From assembly GCA_030280995.1 (NCBI GenBank), contig JASXTE010000064.1, positions 62,001-126,000 on the forward strand: 64,000 nt of DNA, written 5' to 3'. The stretch is from Hemileia vastatrix (lineage: Eukaryota; Basidiomycota; Pucciniomycetes; Pucciniales; Zaghouaniaceae). Positions within the stretch are counted from its first letter, which is position 1; every line of letters begins with the position of its first letter. The notes beneath the pieces are model-generated. The model saw only the letters and a program-made list of their open reading frames with translations. It was not told the origin of the DNA and did not search any database. Below are positions 62,168-64,000 of this stretch, piece after piece. The position numbers and the translations under genes were made by a program.

Positions 62168-62541
62168 ATCAGTATGTTTGGGTCCAAGAACAGAGCAACA
62201 GAGCAAGCCAACAAGAAACGCCTGGCAAATGATATTGAGTAGAAAAACAGTCCACCTATGATGCATAATAACAACTGAATAGGCTGGTCACGCTTTTTCC
62301 TGTCCGTTGATTCGATCCATTCGACGAACTGAACATCAGTACTGTTACTTGTGTCACGTTGTCAAATAGGAGGTAGCAACAAACTTCTTTGACCAACTGA
62401 ACATTTCAGTACAATCTCTCATCGACTCTTGTGAGAGCTTCATCACGGGTTTAGTTTTGAAAAAATTTGCAAGTAAATCCATCAACTCGAATTATTTTGA
62501 AGAGCAAGCAAACACTCAAGTCAATTCAAATAACATCCCAA

Positions 62542-64000
62542 ATGGATAGCAAAACAGCAGTTTCTATGGATAGCCTTGTCAAGAAATTAGGAAAAATTGC
62601 ATCTGCCAACTGTTGCCGATCGTCTCCCGAATGTATGGACTGTCTTCATCAAATATCAAAATTACTCTGCCTCGACGACGGTCATCGAAGTAACACTTGG
62701 AAACTTGCATCTTATCAAACAGTCGAACTTTACCTTTTGCCTATTCTCATCTCAGCTTTAAACAACCAAGATGACAAATCAAGTTTGCACTTGATCATAA
62801 CCATTTTGGCTAATATAACTTTACCTCTGGAATGTTATCTGTCTACTTGCAATGACACGTACTCAATTGGAAGTCATTTACAAGCTCAAAAAGTTCTATT
62901 GCAATTTAAAAAGGCATTTCTTGCTGATCATGAATCAACTTTATCTCTGATAGAATTGATTAAAATCTATGGAGCCAATTACAGTGAAATGAGCAGCAAA
63001 AAAAATCTGGAAAAAGATATCAACGCCATAATTGTCAACAACACTTTGGTCCTCATTCGAAATCTACTGCATGTTCCTGCCGAAATGGAATTGATGCAAT
63101 TCGAACCTCATCGTAATCGAACCAGTGATCAGAGCACGCAGGATGATTCTACTGGATTTACATGTTACGATGACAAAAGTCCGAGAGAAGAATGGCAGCA
63201 ATTGTATCGTAAATTAGTGTGGAATTTGCTTGCACAAGGAATAGACGATGCAATTCTTTCTCTTATCAACTTAAAAGATCATCAAACTTTCAACCAAGGA
63301 CTAATTCAATTGATCAATTTACTCTTCAAAGATCAACCTGTCGTCAAATTGCAGCAAATTTTAATGTCCGGACAGATTTTACAAGAATCAAGTGACGATG
63401 ATTTGGAAAGTGATTCAAGTTCATCACCTCAAAGATCAAGCAGTTCAAGTTTTCCATCAAGTGGAGATTCTTCGTCACCTTCTTCATCACAATCACTTGG
63501 GCAAATGGAATCAAATGAACATGAAAAATGGCATTGTAAGACAAGTGATTCAGGAATTTCATCACAAAGAACAAGTGGCGATGACACTTCTTGGTGTACC
63601 CATGAAAATTATGTAAGAATCAAATTGGAGGTCGTAAAGGATGAAGTAATCGAACACAATGGAACCAACGGAGTGGACAATACATCAATTGAAAATGAAG
63701 TAAATGAAGTAAATGAAGTTGCTGATGTAAATGATGTTCACGTGACAATAGCCAAGTCGGTGACACTTGTGACAGATGAAGATGAAATCAATCAAAAGAC
63801 ACAGGAAGAAACTGTGCAAATGCTCAACTGTCAGTCTAATCAATTATTACGGAACAATAGTATTTCAGATGTTACAGAGGCAGACAAAATGGAAGTCACA
63901 GTGAAAGAACAACAACAAAAGAACTTGAGTGAAACGTCTACCACAGATGGAAAAATAACGGGTGATAATGAGCTCTCTGCAAACAACAACAATAGTGACA
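62542..64000 (+). CDS. tim: Circadian clock protein TIMELESS, N-terminal part (truncated by window end)
   Basis: The ATG at 62542 is the first after an in-frame TGA at 62458-62460; 486 codons are open to the window edge with no intron. The N-terminal TIMELESS helical domain covers about residues 1-275, with family landmarks VELYLLPILISAL, LIITILANITLPLECYL, the signature LIRNLLHVPAEM (about 171-182) and LINLLFKDQPVVKLQQIL. An acidic Ser-rich segment follows (ESSDDDLESDSSSSP, about 282-296), equivalent to the SESSEDNES region of Drosophila TIM and absent from the TIMELESS/TIMEOUT replication paralogue as I know it; this is why I call circadian tim rather than timeout. DSGISS starts at residue 336. 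The tail contains NEV repeats and Asn runs. TIM partners PER in the cytoplasm and nucleus to repress CLOCK/CYCLE. The frame stays intact through an A8 run (62998-63005), unlike the kekkon gene. The C-terminal domains lie beyond the window. Confidence 0.92.
   Translation, partial: MDSKTAVSMDSLVKKLGKIASANCCRSSPECMDCLHQISKLLCLDDGHRSNTWKLASYQTVELYLLPILISALNNQDDKSSLHLIITILANITLPLECYLSTCNDTYSIGSHLQAQKVLLQFKKAFLADHESTLSLIELIKIYGANYSEMSSKKNLEKDINAIIVNNTLVLIRNLLHVPAEMELMQFEPHRNRTSDQSTQDDSTGFTCYDDKSPREEWQQLYRKLVWNLLAQGIDDAILSLINLKDHQTFNQGLIQLINLLFKDQPVVKLQQILMSGQILQESSDDDLESDSSSSPQRSSSSSFPSSGDSSSPSSSQSLGQMESNEHEKWHCKTSDSGISSQRTSGDDTSWCTHENYVRIKLEVVKDEVIEHNGTNGVDNTSIENEVNEVNEVADVNDVHVTIAKSVTLVTDEDEINQKTQEETVQMLNCQSNQLLRNNSISDVTEADKMEVTVKEQQQKNLSETSTTDGKITGDNELSANNNNSD
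63694..63720 (+). repeat. 9-bp coding repeat (AATGAAGTA), 3 units, encodes NEV repeats
   Basis: Two perfect units plus AATGAAGTT lie in frame within timeless and give NEVNEVNEV. The period and style match the non-coding arrays of the window. Confidence 0.93.

Larger units (their letters stand above)
57032..62541. other. Intergenic/5' flanking region of timeless
   Basis: No gene is supported. A 143-codon minus-strand frame (61846-62274) starts at TTG and shows no domain. Repeats include GATGAGAA x3 (58850-58873) and CAAGTAAAG-type x4 (61275-61310). E-boxes CACGTG lie at 59307-59312 and 62162-62167. Non-coding 5' exons of timeless may lie here but cannot be seen. Confidence 0.55.

Noticed and set aside
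61846..62274. 143-codon minus-strand frame upstream of timeless
   Set aside because: It begins with TTG, has no domain, no good start and no splice support; likely chance in an open stretch.

Overview
The window is nuclear DNA of a eukaryote, most likely an arthropod. Evidence: GT-AG introns up to about 18.7 kb, very low gene density, a kekkon-type LRR-Ig receptor, and the 5' part of an insect-type circadian timeless gene. The sequence is AT-rich and saturated with polypurine/polypyrimidine tracts and short tandem repeats. I cannot fix the lineage from sequence alone; a chelicerate such as a mite would fit. I see no bacterial operons, CRISPR arrays, tRNA or rRNA genes, and no transposon with recognisable coding sequence.

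Layout. Positions 1-4215 are intergenic sequence beyond the 3' end of a minus-strand gene. From 45913 down to 4216 lies one kekkon-like transmembrane receptor gene with five coding exons: 45913-45806, 45348-44277, 25591-24726, 12105-11904 and 6443-4216. All exon phases agree across the four introns (0.46, 18.7, 12.6 and 5.5 kb). It encodes about 1,490 residues: signal peptide, histidine-rich N-terminal extension, LRRNT, leucine-rich repeats, LRRCT, low-complexity linker, Ig domain, one membrane helix and a long cytoplasmic tail. The frame is broken at three A-homopolymers, each carrying one A more than the open frame needs. One break lies inside the LRRNT cysteine cluster, so the shift there is unmistakable.

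Positions 45914-54547 hold no gene I can support. A small three-exon plus-strand gene for a secreted orphan protein follows (54548-55446). Next is a tiny plus-strand gene of about 84 codons that needs one extra A to read through (56778-57031). About 5.5 kb of non-coding sequence leads to timeless (62542 to the window end, 486 codons, still open). Its N-terminus shows the TIMELESS helical domain, an acidic serine-rich segment like that of insect TIM, and a DSGISS sequence matching the beta-TrCP/Slimb phosphodegron consensus.

The genes do not form an obvious pathway. The strongest window-wide signal is pervasive 7-10 bp tandem duplication. It occurs at more than twenty non-coding sites and also inside the coding parts of kekkon (histidine-rich tract), timeless (NEV repeats) and, more weakly, the secreted protein. 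Together with homopolymer length variation, this suggests a slippage-prone genome, an assembly with homopolymer errors, or both.
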